NCBI GenBank assembly: GCA_002099365.1
Contig: MSED01000002.1
Location: 2,046,001-2,110,000 of the forward strand
Source of the DNA: Phialophora verrucosa
Taxonomy: Eukaryota; Ascomycota; Eurotiomycetes; Chaetothyriales; Herpotrichiellaceae
Reading direction: 5' to 3'
Length of the DNA stretch: 64,000 nt
Part shown: one piece after another, positions 1 to 11,404 of the stretch
Numbering within the stretch: the first letter of the stretch is position 1
Layout of the letters: each line of letters starts with the position of its first letter
The notes under the pieces: generated by a model
Seen by the model: only the letters and a program-made list of their open reading frames with translations
Told to the model about the DNA's origin: nothing
Databases searched by the model: none
Made by a program: the position numbers and the translations under genes

Positions 1-2
1 TC

Positions 3-1007
3 TCGTGCCCATCGTACTGCTTTCTCATCGAGCATGGGCCACTGGACCGGAAGGTGCTGTTTGACCTCGGCACGCGGAAGGATTGGGAGAACCTGGCTCC
101 CAGCATTGTCAACACCATCAAAGGTCACAAGTGGGGCCTGACGGTCGAGAAGAACGTTTCTGAAATCCTGACCGAGAAAGGAGCTGGCGTGGATCTCAAA
201 AGCATCGAGGCCATCATCTGGAGCCACTGGCATTATGACCATACCGGCGACCCGAGCACGTTTCCTCCTTCGACAAAACTGATCGTCGGTCCGGGGTTTC
301 GAGACGCTCTCACACCAGGGTATCCAGTGAATCCAAACAGCCAGCTGCTCGAAACGGACTGGAAGGGACGGGAACTGGTAGAAATCGACTTTTCCGCCTC
401 AGGCGACTTGACTGTGGGTGGCTTCAAAGCCATGGACTATTTCGGCGATGGTTCTTTCTATATCGTCGACGCGCCGGGCCATGCGATCGGCCATGTTTGC
501 GGCCTCGCGCGTGTGACGCCTGACAGCTTCATCTTCATGGGTGGCGATGCCTGTCACCACGGGGGAGAGCATCGTCCGACCGAGTACTTGCCTCTGCCCA
601 AGAAGATTAATCTGGACATGAATTCAAGCACGATCAAGTCGCGAAACTTTTGCCCCGGCGGCGGTGCCGCTTTCTGCGAAGTCTTCCACCACCAGAGACC
701 CGACCAGGAAGTCTACACTCTAACCAAGAACTTTTCCCACGATACCGACCGTGCCAACCTGACGATCAAGTACCTTGAAGAGTTCGACGCCGCAGACAAT
801 GTCTTTGTGATCATTGCCCACGACACGTTTCTTCTCCACAAAGAAGCCGAGATTGACTTCTTCCCACACGGGACCCTGAATGATTGGAAAGCGAAGCGTC
901 TGAATGAAAAAGCAAGGTGGCTCTTTTTGAAAGATTTTGCCGAGGCGGTTGAGAAGGGTCTGAAGCAGGAGACGGAGATAGGTGAGGGTATTTCCCTCAA
1001 GCCTTGA
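3..1007 (+). CDS. Metallo-beta-lactamase-fold hydrolase, 5' end missing
   Basis: The frame is open from the window edge to the TGA at 1005-1007, so the N-terminus lies outside; about 334 residues are visible. The zinc motif SHWHYDHTGD (HxHxDH class) is near visible residue 80. APGHAIGH, GGDACHH and a late IAHD supply the further metal ligands expected of the metallo-beta-lactamase superfamily, in the branch containing N-acyl-homoserine lactonases and related fungal lactone or ester hydrolases. No signal peptide can be judged because the start is missing. Substrate is unknown; a cytosolic hydrolase of a lactone or thioester-like compound is inferred from the family only. The fold call is secure, the specific reaction is not. 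Confidence 0.88.
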   Translation, partial: SCPSYCFLIEHGPLDRKVLFDLGTRKDWENLAPSIVNTIKGHKWGLTVEKNVSEILTEKGAGVDLKSIEAIIWSHWHYDHTGDPSTFPPSTKLIVGPGFRDALTPGYPVNPNSQLLETDWKGRELVEIDFSASGDLTVGGFKAMDYFGDGSFYIVDAPGHAIGHVCGLARVTPDSFIFMGGDACHHGGEHRPTEYLPLPKKINLDMNSSTIKSRNFCPGGGAAFCEVFHHQRPDQEVYTLTKNFSHDTDRANLTIKYLEEFDAADNVFVIIAHDTFLLHKEAEIDFFPHGTLNDWKAKRLNEKARWLFLKDFAEAVEKGLKQETEIGEGISLKP

Positions 1008-2345
1008 AGGTCAAACAAAGGTGTTGGCAACCAATGGCTTCTTGATCGCTGCCGTATTTGGTCACACTTTCCCAGAGTGAGTCTGCTCGCTATTGTCTAG
1101 AGAGGAGGAGCAGTCTTCGTTTCGCCCGATTGTGAATCTATATATTGCAGAAGTGATTCTTGTCCTTCCGACTTTGCCCTTGAGCACCACAGTAATTTGG
1201 ACCCCGAGCGTGCCACTAGGTGATACTAAGCAGCCGGTCATGAGACACGTCGGATTTCGAACTGCGTACTGCATCGAGAGATGCTTGGTTGCAGGGCGTA
1301 CGTAGAGTGACGTTGCATATTACAACTCGTCTCAACTTCGGAGTCTGCAACAATCAGCCTTGCGAAACGTCTGGCTTTTCAGATGCATGCATTCATCGAC
1401 CCTCGATGGCATTCCTCGTGAGACGCCATCCTGGATCCAAGTGACTTCTTCTCAATCCCAGAAGAATGTAGGTAAGAAGATTTATTGACGCTATAGAGGT
1501 CGGATTCAATGACCTACATGGGCATGTACTAGGCGCGTAGGCTGGGTTATGCAGATACTAGTATCATGTATCTGAAGAAGTGAATCCCTGGCAATACTAG
1601 TATAAATCCATACTGCTATATGTAGGTAGCTAGGATCGAATCATGGGGATTCGGGTCTACGGCTGACAATGTAAGTATACTATGTATTTAGTATATGTTT
1701 ATATAGGGCTAGAAAAGGGATACTTGATTCAGCTCTAAACTAATAAAATTCAACTATCAAGTACAAAAATAAAGAAGGATTGAATAAAAAAAAAGTAAAA
1801 GGTCGACTTTAAAGAGATTCAAACACTATTCTTACAACAGTATGACAACAGCATCAGAATAGCACTGATTCAGATTGAAACTATATACATAGGTACTAGA
1901 AATGAGCAATCGTGTCAGTACTGGTACGTTCTTTGCCTAAGGAAATATGACCAGCTTGTCTTAGTCCCGCCGTATCTTCGCGGTTCAGACTGGGCTAGCC
2001 AGCTTCTAGCTCACTTCAAAACAGTCAACGAGGCTTGGCTGGAGTTAGTAAACATGTCGCTCCTGTACTGAACTTGAACACAGGCACGAATTCGACCAAT
2101 TTAGGCCTAGCTTAAATAAAGGAGTAATTAAGCTTTCTGCCAAATCCGGAAGATGTCTCGACAAAGTAGTCCTGTATACTGATGGTAGGGACACTTAATC
2201 ACTCTCGGGCAGGCGGCATCTTCGTTCCGAGAGAATACAATTGAAGAACGCACAGGGATTTTGGAAGTCTAGGCGCCCCAGGCCTCAGCAATAGAGCACC
2301 CTACATAATGACACCGACCGAATTCAGCAGCCAACCTCATTCAGT
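1008..2345. other. Intergenic region with an AT-rich core
   Basis: No coding frame is convincing here. From about 1440 to 2290 the DNA is visibly richer in A and T than its surroundings, with A-runs near 1740-1800 and repeated TACTAGTAT words at 1556-1605. The word GATACTAGTATC at about 1554-1565 is a perfect palindrome. This could be a mutated repeat relic or only a spacer. No terminal repeats or transposase remnant were recognised. Confidence 0.5.
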
Positions 2346-2861
2346 TTACACCAGGATCCCCTGTCTCTCTTCACATCCCTCCCGCGGCGCCTCGTCCATC
2401 CCATCGCAACGGCGCAACCCATCCCTTCCCACGACGTATACCCTCGACCTCAACACGCCAAACAGCCAATCCGAGCACGGCCTCGTGTACGCGACCCCGC
2501 CCAGATACGCGAGGTCCTCCTCGTCGAACGACTTGTGCGATGGCCTGAATTGTAAGATCTCCGGCCCCATCGAGGTCATCCGCCACCGCAATCGGACCTT
2601 GAATGAGAACCGCGGCAGGTGGATGAAGTGCCGCGCGGACGGGCCCTCTATTCTCACTTCCATGGAGACAACGTACGTTCCCTGTACCAGGAAGAAGCAC
2701 ACGACGTGCGAGGCGCGCGTCCGGCTGAGTTGGTTCATCAAGGCGACTTGGCTGTTACAGACGGTGGCCGCTTGCCGGCGGCGAGGCGGAGGCCGAGGCG
2801 GAAGAGGGATGGAAGGATTGATTTGGATGTCCGTCAGATTGAATGTGACGACGGAGCCCAT
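2346..2861 (-). CDS. Hypothetical protein, uncertain frame
   Basis: A minus-strand frame of 171 codons begins at the first Met (2861) and is open without a Met back to about 2996, which suggests an upstream exon or a pseudogene. The plausible part reads RWYEYLGTMGSVVTFNL, then a Pro-rich stretch, then MEVRIEGPSARHFIHLPRF and further to SDWLFGVL. No family was recognised. The block is GC-richer than its flanks. On the minus strand a TATATATAAA-like stretch lies at about 3040-3055, upstream of the open frame. A plus-strand frame (2308-3000) overlaps and looks less protein-like, being rich in Ser, Arg and Cys. Real, pseudogene and chance frame all remain possible. Confidence 0.35.
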   Translation of the reverse strand: MGSVVTFNLTDIQINPSIPLPPRPPPRRRQAATVCNSQVALMNQLSRTRASHVVCFFLVQGTYVVSMEVRIEGPSARHFIHLPRFSFKVRLRWRMTSMGPEILQFRPSHKSFDEEDLAYLGGVAYTRPCSDWLFGVLRSRVYVVGRDGLRRCDGMDEAPREGCEERQGILV

Positions 2862-2996
2862 CGTGCCAAGGTACTCGTACCAGCGTTGGTCGACAGTGCT
2901 TGGATTGGGCGGGTGGCGTTGCTGGTGCTTGAGGCCTCTAACTTTGATGCTGGAGTGTATCGCTTCAACCGATGTCGAGATTGTTCGATATCGTAC

Positions 2997-4038
2997 TTAA
3001 GACGACCTGATGCCCTTCCCTCGACATCGCTGCACCCGCTGGATTTATATATATGCCCGTAGCGAGAAGCTTTCACTTGTAAAGGTGGACGACCCACCTG
3101 TCTGAGGACCTGTCGACACAACCACATCGTGCGTGGTTCACCACACATGTTACGCATGTCGCTGGCGGTATCTGGAGTTTAAGGAACATAGAATTTGGGG
3201 TCCGGCTGGGTGCCAATTAGCGTGCACTACATTATTCATCTTCAATGTTCTTCACAGCGAGCGGCTCAGCGTGCGGTGAGATTTGGCCAGAAAACCGGGC
3301 TGATCGGATTCATCCATGTCTGCATTGAGGACCTACACGGTACTCACAGTTCGAGAAGCATGGTTCGGCCAACCATGTTCGTGGATGTTTGGACTCAGCC
3401 ACGGGGCAGTTCGCTTCCAATGGACATCGTGGTCGCCATAAGGAGCAGGGAATGGAGGGTACCTCAGGTCAAAGAAAAAACAGGTTACGGCCTCAGCCTC
3501 GCTTCAGTACATTATCTTATGTACTAACCCCTGCCAAGTTCCGTCGTGCCCAGGCCAATCCCCCACACTCTTGAGTACGAGTAGAGCTGAACTGCGTAAT
3601 CAACAACCGAGGCACATCAGGCTTGAGTCAAGCTCGCTCGCTCCTCACCGGTAAATTACACATCCTACTAGTATGTAAGCGTGCTGAATCCGGGGTTCAG
3701 TCAGTATTAGTGATCGGCCATCCAGCACGGGCCGACGACATAATACATGGTGCATTGCATGCATGGCGTGCTCGTGCTCGTGCTCGTACTGCTTAAGACC
3801 TCTGCGTGGCCGCTACGGCCATAACTTTTGAATTATATCACAGCGTACACCGACGACATATCACATATACCGTTGACACGGCTTTAAGTTCTCTCCCTCA
3901 CGACATTGAAAATAGTTTCTCTCGGCACGTTCGGGAGAGCTTGACACAACTGAACTTCAACATCAGAACAAATTATTAGACAATATCTCCTCCGACCACG
4001 CGAAAGTCTCACCATCAACTCAGTTGCCCATCCTCACG
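2997..4038. other. Intergenic, upstream of the SDR gene
   Basis: Short frames here (for example 3195-3527 plus) lack family resemblance. A short run of GTGCTC units lies at about 3769-3789. The stretch from 3830 to 4038 directly precedes the dehydrogenase start and is presumably its promoter and leader. No specific operator was recognised. Confidence 0.5.
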
Positions 4039-5368
4039 ATGGCCACATCAAACCAAAAAGTGTGCCTGATCATTGGGGCGAGTCGCGGGATCGGTCGTCA
4101 GGTAGCCATCGACCTCGCGAAGGAGGGATACTATGGTGAGTGAGGACCCGTACGCCAGGTCGCTGCCGATTATTGCTTTGTCAACAACCATTATATCAAT
4201 TTGCCCTTTTCTCGCACGAGCGGGTAGATGGACGCATACAGACAGTACTTACGGCAGTACCTATTGAACGTATCTCCCCTGACGTCCAACTTTGCGCTAG
4301 TTGTCGTCGCCGCCAAAACCACATCCGACGCGTCTTCCATCCCGGCGTCCTCGTTCCCGCCGGACCCCAACTCCTCGGCATCCACAATCAACACGGTGGC
4401 CCGCGAGATCAGCGAGGCCGGCGGCTCCGCGCTCGCGCTCCCCGTCGACGTCCGGGACGTGGACAACGTCAAGGACCTGGTCGACGAGGTCGTGCGCCGT
4501 CTCGGCCGGCTGGACGTGCTGGTCTACAACTCCGGCGCGATCTGGTGGTCGGCCGTGGAGACCACGCCGGTCAAACGATTCATGCTCCTCCAGCAGGTCA
4601 ACCCGCAGGGCCTGTACGCCGCCGTGTCCGCCGCGCTGCCGCATTTCGGCAAGCAAGGGTGGAAAGGGCGGATCATCGTCGTCTCGCCGCCGATTTACTC
4701 GCGGTTCTTCCGCGGCAAGACCGCCTACGCCATCGGCAAGGTCGGCATGAGTGTGCTGACCAAGGGCCTGGCCATGGACTTTGTGAGGCAGGGGAGGAAG
4801 GATATGGCCATTACGAGCATTTGGCCTGCCGCGGTGAGTGATGACAACTAGGAGACTGCAACTGCTAGTATCTTGGATTGTGCAGAGGTGTACTCGTACT
4901 CGGTACGGAGTAAGATGCTGACGTTGGGAAACTTCCAAAGTCCATCGAATCCGCTGCAACGCAAGACTCGACCAGACGGGAACCGCACCTGGTGAAGGAT
5001 CTGAGACATCCTGTGAGTTTCACTTCTCCCTGCCCTGCCCCGAGCCCTGCATTACTCTGATTCTCGCTCTTCGCTCAATGGCCAAGTACTAACCAACGCG
5101 GCCTCTACAGACGATCTACAGTGATGCCATCCTCGCCATGCTCAAGTCCCCGGCCGAAGAGGTCAACGGCCTGCTCGACACGGATGAGGACTTTCTCCGC
5201 AAGAAGGGCGTGACGGATTTCTCAAAGTACAGCGTCGTCCCTGGTGCGACGCCGCGGCGAATCATGCCGGCTGAATTCCCGGTCTTGGAGGTGGCGGAAC
5301 AGGACGACGAAGGGAGGAGGGTTGACAGCGTGGCCCTACGGCAGGGGCGAGAGAAGAGCAAGTTGTAG
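4039..5368 (+). CDS. Short-chain dehydrogenase/reductase, HSDL2-like
   Basis: Four exons: 4039-4135, 4301-4833, 4941-5012 and 5111-5368, giving 319 residues. Introns have GTGAG donors (the first three bases differ little) and TAG, AAG or CAG acceptors, and phases agree. The start MATSNQKVCLIIGASRGIG carries the Rossmann GxxxGxG nucleotide motif. LPVDVRD is the adenine-site Asp region, VYNSG replaces the usual NNAG, VVSPP carries the catalytic Ser, and TAYAIGK supplies the catalytic YxxxK. The C-terminus (NGLLDTDEDFLRKKGVTDFS) resembles the end of the SDR half of hydroxysteroid dehydrogenase-like protein 2; the SCP2 half is absent. It should reduce or oxidise a carbonyl/hydroxyl using NAD(P)(H); substrate is unknown. 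It converges on the amidohydrolase, 168 bp apart. Confidence 0.9.
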
Positions 5369-5489
5369 ATGGCAAAGAAATGGAATTAGTGGAAGCGTTG
5401 GGATACATAACGGTCGAAGGAGTGACATTCATGCAGTAATAGGCCCCAACGAGCCGAAGAGCGAGCAACTTTCCTCAACCGCCGCTGGA

Positions 5490-5519
5490 GGACTTCCTGT
5501 TCTCTGACTTCCTGTTCTC
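5490..5519. repeat. 15-bp perfect tandem duplication
   Basis: The unit GACTTCCTGTTCTCT occurs twice in direct succession in the 168-bp spacer between two convergent genes, so it falls in the shared 3' region. It is probably a replication-slippage product with no clear function. Confidence 0.75.
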
Positions 5520-5536
5520 TCGCACCTCTGCAAATC

Positions 5537-7267
5537 CTACTCGGCATCAACCAATCGACTAGTGTCAGTACCATACATGCCCAACATTGTCTCGCGCGCC
5601 TTTTCGAGACTGAGACCGTCGATCCTGTGCTGGATCTCGCGTTGGCTGCGCCGCACCTGTTCCGCTGTTTCACGCCACTCCATGCGCCCCATGTTGTCCA
5701 GAGTAACATCCGTGGCGACGAGCTTGCCGGCCTTCTTCCTCCACGCGCCATTCACAATGACGTGTTCAATATCAGCGGCTTCGCTGAACCGCACAATCGC
5801 CACCAAGGGATCGTACTCGACTGCACTCAACATACCTACACTTCCTGCTGCATCGAAGACCACCAGGTCGGCTTTCTTGCCCACCTCGATGCTTCCTATC
5901 GCGTCTCCGAGGCCGAGGCACCTGGCTCCGCGGATCGTCGCAAGGTTGAATGCCTCCTCCGATGTGCCGGTGACGTCCTTGGAGGGATAATTCCCCTGGG
6001 CGGCGATCCGTGCGTTTCTTTCCAGTCGCGTAAGTTGTAGCAGCATTCGTGCCTGCAGGAGAATGGACGACGGATCGTTCGTGTGGCAGTCCACCCCCAG
6101 TGAAACATTTGCAGTCTCTTTTGCCTTCAGTGCTGGGTCGAGACCGACGGGGAAGCCCATGCCCATCTGAGATTCCGTCCCGGGCGTGCTTGAGATCGGA
6201 GTGCCGGTCGCGGCGAGGATGGACAGGTCATCTTGCGAGATGCCATTGCAGTGAGAGAGAAGCAAGTACGGCACGCTCGGGGACGAGTCTGATTGTGGGT
6301 AGGGACTCCGCAGGAGATCGTAGGACTGAAATACCTGAACATGTGAATGGAGACCTGGAGCGGGTCAAGTCAGCCACAGAACAAGGGAGGAGATATGCCG
6401 ATGAACAGTCCCACCCATGAAAGCATTTCGTCCGACGTGGCTCGTTACAAGTCTTAATCCCTTCTGTCGGAGTTTCTGGAAGATGCCCAGGACCATGTCC
6501 TTGGGGAGGAACCAGAGATCAAAGCCCATGCCGATTTCCACCAGCGATGCGGAGCTGTTGTGTTTCTCGAGCAAATCGCCCAACTGCTGGACCGCCCATT
6601 CGGGCACGGGGTCCTGCTCAGGAACACATTGAGATTGGTCCCACTGTGCCATGCGCGTCGCTACGGTGTATCCGAAGATGGCGCGGATGCCCGAGTCTAG
6701 AGTCGCCTGCAGTGCAGAGGTAGCTGCAGGGCGTGGTCATTAGATCCCCCTCTCGACAGGCAGGATGGGTGAGGCCGAGACGCACCATGATCAGGTGTAT
6801 ACACGCAATGCGCATGATCCAGGACGGTTGTTGTCCCCGAGTGGATGGCCTCCAGACAACCCGACAACTGACCCCAGTACATATCTCCTGGCTCGTAGGC
6901 GTAGGACATCATATTACCTAGAGTCACTATGCATCAGAACATGCTCAACAGAGGGGAGTGGAGGAGGAGTCGCCCTACCAGAATACATGTATGCGACGAG
7001 CCCCTGCTCTGCGTGCCGGCCTTTCAACTGCGTCTGCCAGAGGTGATGGTGAGTATCCACGAAGCCTGGAGAGACGATTTTTCCTTTGCAGTCAATGACT
7101 TCCGTGGACTTGCTGGGAGGGTCAATATTTTTCCCGATTTTTTCGATGGTGTCGTTGCAGACGAGGACATCTGTGTCACGGAGGATGATAACGTGGTCAT
7201 TCTTGTCGTGGGTGAGGACAGTGCCACCTTGCAGGAGAATGGATGATGTCGGAGGCTCGGTCGTCAT
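5537..7267 (-). CDS. Amidohydrolase family protein (AtzA/SsnA/MtaD-like)
   Basis: Four exons on the minus strand: 7267-6979, 6917-6786, 6723-6415 and 6354-5537, total 515 residues. All three introns are 60 to 62 bp, interrupt after codon base one, and use GTAGGG, GTGCGT and GTGGGA donors with TAG or CAG acceptors. The protein begins with a small beta domain (LLQGGTVLTHD), then VSPGFVDTHHHLWQT (metal HxH). VTSHVG and LLSHCNG provide the next His residues, and SLGVDCHTNDP carries the metal Asp. The end has the usual VFDAAG and VIVNGAWR strands. The family hydrolyses amidine or C-N bonds of purines, S-adenosylhomocysteine-like compounds or triazines. Which substrate applies cannot be told. It is likely a cytosolic, single-metal enzyme. 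Confidence 0.92.
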
Positions 7268-9828
7268 GATGCTGTGACTAGGGTAACGATTGTCGTGACT
7301 GAGATCCAGGTAGTGATCAAAAAGCTAGAGAGGAAGCTGAGGCATATATCCTCACCGCTTCGAGCCCGCCACAGAAAAAGTTCAGTCAGGTGGGAGTCAA
7401 ATAGCTTCGACGTCTCAGCCTTCTGAAAGCTAGAAAATATATCCCCTCAAATAGTTCGTTGTCGAGATGAAGCGGAGGGACAATGTCTCCGCAGCCCCGG
7501 ATGAACTCTGCTTCCGCACGCCATTCACAGGCCGGCAAGCCTTTGTAAAGGTAACCCTGGCCGTCGGCATGACGATCGACATCGGAGGCTTTCCCGTTCT
7601 CGCTGGATGAATTCGGCCTCGGGGAAAGGAAGAGAGCGAGTTTGAGCTTTATCGTACTTCCAAGGTCGAGAGTCCGAAGGAGATCATCGAGTGTCACGCA
7701 GCACCCGACGTGTTCACTGCACGCCGACTCATCCCGACTGAAGTCGATGGAAGGTAAGCGTGCGGCAGGTCCAGCATGAATTCATTAGGAGCAACATTCC
7801 CATGTGCGAGGATGAGGATATGAGGTCCAAGTGAGGCACGCAGAAAATGCGGGCGAGAGATACTGCGGGAGAGAGAGGACAGCCGTGGGCAATGAAGAGA
7901 CTAGACCCGCGTCCGTGTTGAGGTGCGATGCGAAAAGAGAAAATATCTGGACGTGTCGGACACACCCAATATGTAATTAGCCGGGCTCCTTGTCGATGTA
8001 CCGGTGGAATGTCGCCGTCGCCGTCACCATTCCTCGCTTCTCCCAAGTACTTACTGTCCTCCGTAGGAGTCCCTACAATCTATATTACCGCCACTGTGGA
8101 AGCCAGTGAGCAGATCACAACACATCACGCGTTCCTTTGCAACTACGCGAGAGCATCATTACTTCCCTACTCGTACAGCTAGCTGGTCGACTCGCCTTTG
8201 GACCTGGGTTCGATTCCGGTATCCCGTCTCGGAAAGTGTTTGAGATAACGGTGGCTGTTTTCAAAAGGCTAATACCAGACACGGGGTCCAGTAGGAAGAG
8301 TGACTGTGCAGCGTCCCGCTGACTCCAGTCGCAGTGCTTACTGCGGCATAGTCACTGTCCTCGAACCCCCTCGCCCCTGCCGTCTCCACTATCAAAAGCA
8401 CCTGGTCTCATCCCACTGCTCCTTCGACAAACATCCAGTAGTACCCACCGCAGACCCTGCACTAAGCCCTACCGTGTTCAGATACGTACCCCGGCCGGCA
8501 GAGCACTAATCCATGACCCTATGTAATACAGAATACCCTTGTGCCGTGTCCCCTGTCCCCTGTACCATGGACTGGCGAAATCCCATGTGGCATGTGGCTC
8601 GGTCCTGAACACCGTCCCAAATACCCCGCTCACCGAGGAGAAGTCGATATTTCGCATCATGTGCCATGGGGACTGTCGCTACCCGACGTTGCACCGTCCA
8701 CCAAGCGAGCCGCAGTCACTGCCCGCCTATTGGGAGGCATAGCCGCATCCTCGCTTGAAAGGTTCGAATATCCCAAAGAGGCCATAGGTTTGCGTGCTAG
8801 ACACTGCGATGCACGGGTGGACGCCTGTTCACGGTCCCATGCACCTGTGTCCATCCATGCGGTGAATGCATTCAGTCCGAGGACAATAAGATGTGCAGCC
8901 AAGAGGGGCCCTGTCGATCATCCATGCCGCTATTGCCCTGGCCCGCCTGGCTGCTCTGCTCTGGTCAGAATTCACAAGGCACCTATCATATACTAGTACG
9001 GCCTTCAATCGAGGCGGTCGCAGGGGGTTTGGTCACAGGCAGGCACGGACAAAGTGCTTACGAACATGTCTCGGGGGCTTCTGAATCGGTGGTCTGCTTA
9101 TGAGTACCAGTCGTGCCAGTCCTTCATGACCGGCCCTGCTTCGGTAAATCCAGTCCGACGTCAGTCAGTATGCGAGTCATCTCGTATTGGGCCCCCTGTG
9201 GCTCGCATGTTAGTCTCTGACCCGTGCGGCGCGCATGTTGACTAAGCCCTCGCGGAGAATTGGTACTCACGGTAACAGGGCGCCAGAACGAGGACATGGG
9301 ATGTGACAGGGTGGGAATCAGGGCTTAGTACGGGTTGAAGGATCAGGATGAATCCTGCAACGTTCAGAATTCACCGAACACTCGAAAGAGGTCGACGGAT
9401 GTCCCCACAATCAGGTTTCAATTGCTTAGCTTTCGGACTTTTGTTCGATCCTCCAGATGGGATATCGGCCTTTGCACTAATGCAACATGTCATCTGGAAG
9501 GGTGCATCGTGTATCATTGATACAGGCGTATTTCGGGACTGGTTCACCTTATGCCTATGCGACGATGCATTGTCATCAGGCCTTCCGTTGACACGGCAAG
9601 CAATGGAGCCTCCAGGAAGGGTCGCCCTGATCGGTGTACCTCCGGTAGAACGAGTCTGCGCCCTGTGGTTGGTTTGGCCTGGTCAAGACCACATCAAACT
9701 CTTTGTGATGCCGAAGGCCGCCATCTATATCATAGGCTCCTCAGCATTTGCGTTGCTGTCGGCGCCACGTTGCCTGTCAACCCGTGTCCCTGTCATCATT
9801 CGAGCCTCTGCCGCTTGTGCGAGGGATC
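7268..9828. other. 2.5-kb intergenic region without a recognised gene
   Basis: Several chance frames (7386-7697 minus, 8541-8996 plus, 9348-9848 plus) have no family resemblance and no splice-supported extension. The stretch immediately upstream of 7267 is the amidohydrolase promoter. A tRNA-like B-box word GGTTCGATTCC lies at 8207-8217 but does not fold with its flanks into a cloverleaf. Confidence 0.5.
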
Positions 9829-11404
9829 CTATCCGCCCTTGCGTGTAGCCGACATTGACCCCATGATGTCCCTGCCACCATGACCAGGAGGAGCTGATTG
9901 AGCCGGATGGTCTGCAGTAAGGACATCACTATCGTCCCACGCCTCACTCTCCGTGGCCCACCCTTTCTTCTTTGACGGTGGCTTGACCTCCAAACCGGCG
10001 TTGATGACTTGAAGCCTGATCAACTTCATTCGAGCCTCGCGAACAAAAGCATCAACCATGTCAAGGGCGGATTGCTGGGCCTCAGCTCGTTGATTGTGTT
10101 GGACTGCTTCGAGCACACCATTTTCCATGTCGATTCGTGCATCAAGTCTGCCGCTCTCAATGAGGGCAAGGATCTCATCAAGGAAACTCTGTCTCGCCTC
10201 AGTTCCGTCGGTTGCCCCATTCGAGGTCGCAGGAGTGCCGAACATTTTCTCCATGCTTGCCAGCGTAACCTTGCTGAAGGGTTGAAAGTATTGTACGATG
10301 CTCTTTGTCCGAACTCGCTTGTAGATGTCTTCAACCAGAGGCTGCAAGTAGATGTCGAGCAGATAGTCCGCTCGGTACGATTCAAGTATGTCCAAACACT
10401 GACTATACTTACTCCCACAGAAGAAGGTAATGGCTCGACGAATGTGAGGTTCCAGCTCGAGGAAATTACGGAAGTTGCTGTTCTCCAGGACTTTGCTCTG
10501 GAGCTCAGCACGGGACATGGACGCCAACGCGCACAGCCCACCATATACAGCAATGTCATTGCTCGTGAGCACGTCCTTGTACGTGTCTCCCAGGCTGGGG
10601 TCAGTGTGGATGAAACTGATGGCAGCCTCATGATACTCCAAAGTCGACATCTGCTGGAGGCCCATTGCTGCTTGTATCTTGGGTTGGTTCCTGGCATATT
10701 CCTCGGCCTTTAACTGAATATTCCGGATTTTGTGGACCTGGGATTGGACTGCCAGCCAGTTTCTCTGCTCGATTGCGACGGCGATGATTCGGAATGCGGT
10801 CGACGCAATGTGAGCAGCAGTTGTGCAGTAGTCTCGCATGCGGGAGTAGGCTTTGACAGCGTTGTTGAGATCTCCGATGGTGTAGTAGTGTGTTCCCAGG
10901 TCTTCATTGCCCATCTATCCATAGTCTTAGTACATACCCCCTGGCTCAATGCCGGTATCAGGACCTACTCGAATGCTCTCCTTGATGAGATTATTCTTGT
11001 AACCTTTCAGTTCGTTCTCCAACCGGGCCGTCTCTGCGTTGTTTTTCTTCTCTTGCTGAGCAGCCCATGTTGGGTCAAGCAGATTGCCCAGGTTCTTGCC
11101 TGCTGACACCCGCTTCAGCAGCGCGACGGCCTCTTGATAGTTTCGGACATCGTTGCCTTTCTTCGCCTCAAGGAGAGCCAGTCGAGCAGCCTCCTCGGCC
11201 AGGACGGTTGAGCATGATGCGATAAGGTGGAGGCGGCGGAAGACGGTACGACCTAGATGGAAAGTCAGCGCAGGTCGAAGGATTCAGTGCAGTATCTGAC
11301 GAGCCCTTATAATTTGAGATGTAGGCGGCCAGGTCGAACTTTGGGGCCTCATTAACCACGACGCCGTAGTTGTATTGTTCTGTCAAAGGGACATCGTTTG
11401 CCAT
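9829..11404 (-). CDS. csn1: COP9 signalosome subunit 1
   Basis: Three exons: 11404-11305, 11252-10969 and 10914-9829, 489 residues, matching the usual CSN1 length. Family landmarks are YKGRTVFRRLHLI after the first junction, NNLIKESIRMGNEDLGTHY across the second, and an alpha-helical PCI region containing LEPHIRRAITFFCGSKY and LESYRADYLLDIYL. CSN1 helps assemble the COP9 complex, which removes NEDD8 from cullin ubiquitin ligases; in Aspergillus this affects development and secondary metabolism (csnA). The first intron (11304-11253) needs a GC donor to keep the conserved frame, while the second (10968-10915) has GTAGGT and a TACTAAG branch. A basic, Pro-rich tail ends in GSMSATRKGG. Assignment is firm; the first splice site is inferred. 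Confidence 0.94.

Noticed and set aside
7386..8046. Two minus-strand frames of about 105 codons between the amidohydrolase and csn1
   Set aside because: No recognisable family, no splice-compatible joining and no coding-like composition.
8207..8217. tRNA B-box-like word GGTTCGATTCC with a TAGCTGG word about 27 bp upstream
   Set aside because: Flanks do not form the acceptor stem, anticodon arm or a full TpsiC stem, so a tRNA is unlikely.
9348..9848. 166-codon plus-strand frame overlapping the csn1 3' end
   Set aside because: No domain or splice support, and it overlaps the conserved csn1 coding sequence.
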